Shown one piece after another: positions 6,812 through 6,818 of a stretch of DNA of 6,818 nt. The position numbers and the translations under genes were made by a program. The stretch's first letter is position 1. Every line of letters begins with the position of its first letter. The DNA is from an uncultured Methanobrevibacter sp. (GTDB lineage Archaea; Methanobacteriota; Methanobacteria; Methanobacteriales; Methanobacteriaceae), in contig CAJOMK010000138.1 of NCBI GenBank assembly GCA_905235495.1, positions 1 to 6,818 on the forward strand, written 5' to 3'. Under the pieces are notes generated by a model. It had not been told where the DNA came from, did no database searches, and saw nothing but the letters and a program-made list of their open reading frames with translations.

Positions 6812-6818
6812 AATTATC

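Overview
The window looks like chromosomal DNA of a methanogenic archaeon close to Methanobrevibacter (Methanobacteriales). The DNA is strongly AT-rich, and intergenic spacers are almost pure A/T. Ribosome-binding sites match the archaeal 16S tail (AAGGTGAT before leuC). The leucine proteins are of the archaeal type: split LeuC and LeuD subunits, with a 160-residue LeuD. The genus is inferred from protein style; no search was run.

Every gene reads on the minus strand, so transcription runs from high to low coordinates. In that order they are: wecC (6811-5552), encoding UDP-N-acetyl-D-mannosamine dehydrogenase; a 211-bp spacer holding a perfect 48-bp tandem duplication plus a decayed third copy; a 588-residue CgeB-like glycosyltransferase with an N-terminal coiled coil (5340-3574); a 120-bp spacer rich in TTAG/AGTTA repeats; leuC (3453-2181), leuD (2170-1688) and leuB (1589-600); and the remains of a family 2 glycosyltransferase (562 to the window edge). 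No spacer exceeds about 211 bp. No RNA genes, insertion sequences or CRISPR arrays were seen.

Two functions are interleaved. wecC and the two glycosyltransferase loci belong to surface-glycan synthesis, with UDP-ManNAcA as the likely sugar donor. leuCDB carries out the isomerase and dehydrogenase steps of leucine synthesis. The LeuD loop sequence YLIY favours isopropylmalate over the homoaconitate used in coenzyme B synthesis.

Two loci are damaged. leuC has a frameshift about 24 codons after its well-supported start. The terminal glycosyltransferase has an ATA where its ATG should be, a +1 frameshift, and a deletion that removes the catalytic centre. I found no clear new defence or mobile system. 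The most unusual items are these lesions, the 48-bp tandem repeat, and a degenerate second domain at the C-terminus of the CgeB-like protein.
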